DNA from: Methanoregula sp. PtaB.Bin085
Lineage (GTDB): Archaea; Halobacteriota; Methanomicrobia; Methanomicrobiales; Methanospirillaceae
Direction of reading: 5' to 3'
Assembly (NCBI RefSeq): GCF_002067035.1
Contig: NZ_MVQB01000010.1
Location: 1-59,186 of the forward strand
Length of the DNA: 59,186 bases
Each line of letters opens with the position of its first letter. The first letter of the stretch is position 1. Shown here piece by piece: positions 58,842-59,186 of this stretch. A program made the position numbers and the translations under genes. Below the pieces are notes generated by a model. It was not told the DNA's origin. It made no database searches and worked only from the letters and a program-made list of their open reading frames with translations.

Positions 58842-59186
58842 ATGCCCACCCTGTATCTCTTTGTCACCGATACGCTTGCTGACTGGGAGCCCGGTCACGT
58901 CATTGCGGAACTCCGGTCCGGACGGTACCTGAAGGATCCATCATCCCGGTACGATGTTGTCCTCTGCGGAAGCACCTTGCACAGGATTACCACGATGGGG
59001 GGTATTCCCCTGGTACCGGAAGTGCTGGTCGAGGATATCCGGCCACGTGAACGCGATGTCCTTGTACTGCCCGGGGCGGATACCTGGCTTGAGACGGAGA
59101 AGGAGCCGGTCATGGAAACGGTCCGTGACCTGCTCGAAAACGGCACGGTTGTTGCAGCGATTTGCGGGGCAACGCTCGCTCTCGCC
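58842..59186 (+). CDS. DJ-1/PfpI family protein (partial)
   Basis: The first 115 codons of a DJ-1/PfpI-type protein cut by the window end. It shows MPTLYLFVTDTLADWEPGHV, the central VLVLPGADTWLE, and the nucleophile elbow VAAICGATLALA with Cys. The subgroup (YdeA-like amidotransferase, chaperone or protease) cannot be decided from the fragment. It starts 60 bases after the decarboxylase on the same strand. Confidence 0.82.
   Translation, partial: MPTLYLFVTDTLADWEPGHVIAELRSGRYLKDPSSRYDVVLCGSTLHRITTMGGIPLVPEVLVEDIRPRERDVLVLPGADTWLETEKEPVMETVRDLLENGTVVAAICGATLALA

Overview
The window reads as chromosome of a methanogenic euryarchaeon, most likely from the Methanomicrobiales (Methanoregula-like). 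This is inferred from archaeal information-processing genes in typical archaeal order (Rpl15e-Rnp3-Rnp2-PsmA-SBDS-L37Ae-RpoP-Pcc1-PfdB; PfdA-FtsY-SRP54-TrmY-Pus10-L21e-RpoF-DUF655-KsgA), an HdrA-like flavoprotein, a PKD-repeat surface protein, leaderless TATA promoters and an intron-bearing tRNA-Tyr. Most of the sequence is GC-rich with tightly packed, often overlapping genes. Two stretches (1-4418 and about 13380-14100) are clearly AT-rich and look acquired.

Layout. 1-4418: AT-rich island ending exactly at the 3' end of a tRNA-Asp gene; it carries a lipoprotein, a DUF3800 + Fe-S-type helicase pair (candidate defence module) and a small coiled-coil protein whose gene runs into the tRNA. 4419-4610: tRNA-Asp and tRNA-Tyr. 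4759-8445: leuA, an HD hydrolase and a membrane-anchored sugar dehydrogenase with an apparently mutated start codon. 8590-13282 (minus): ribosome/RNase P/proteasome/KEOPS/prefoldin superoperon that lacks the exosome genes usually found inside it. 13380-15052: debris zone with a hypothetical gene, transposase remnant, palindromic repeat, broken moaC fragment and a PIN-type toxin-antitoxin pair next to the intact moaC. 15955-20288: nnr and, divergently, recJ-like/PUA/nac/trmI.

20657-27068: cell-surface protein, DUF169 protein, an orphan CARF-like winged-helix regulator, and a three-gene nucleotide-sugar cassette (aminotransferase, oxidoreductase, dehydrogenase). 27236-31034: pyrBI and an eight-PKD-domain surface protein. 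31313-36715: coaD; divergent operon of gamma-carbonic anhydrase, short HdrA, MtnA and DUF116; bactofilin-like protein; UbiA-family lipid synthase. 36771-41041: tRNA-Arg, trm1, PAS histidine kinase, DRG GTPase, tRNA-Glu. 41192-46393: lipoprotein, small conserved proteins including a Cys-rich 46-residue protein in a probable operon with an unknown protein and a HEAT-repeat protein, a PsiE-like membrane protein, and an ABC-2 export system. 46707-55312 (minus): mtq2/hemK2, DUF1848, then the SRP/tRNA modification/RNA polymerase superoperon. 55536-56025: about 2.3 copies of a G-tract-rich 210-bp tandem repeat. 56106-59186: homospermidine synthase, a type III decarboxylase and the start of a DJ-1/PfpI protein.

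The intergenic DNA holds at least two families of dispersed imperfect palindromes. Family A has copies near 6327, 14170 and 23454; family B has copies near 9164, 15692, 20543 and 31120. No CRISPR array, rRNA gene or intact insertion sequence was seen.
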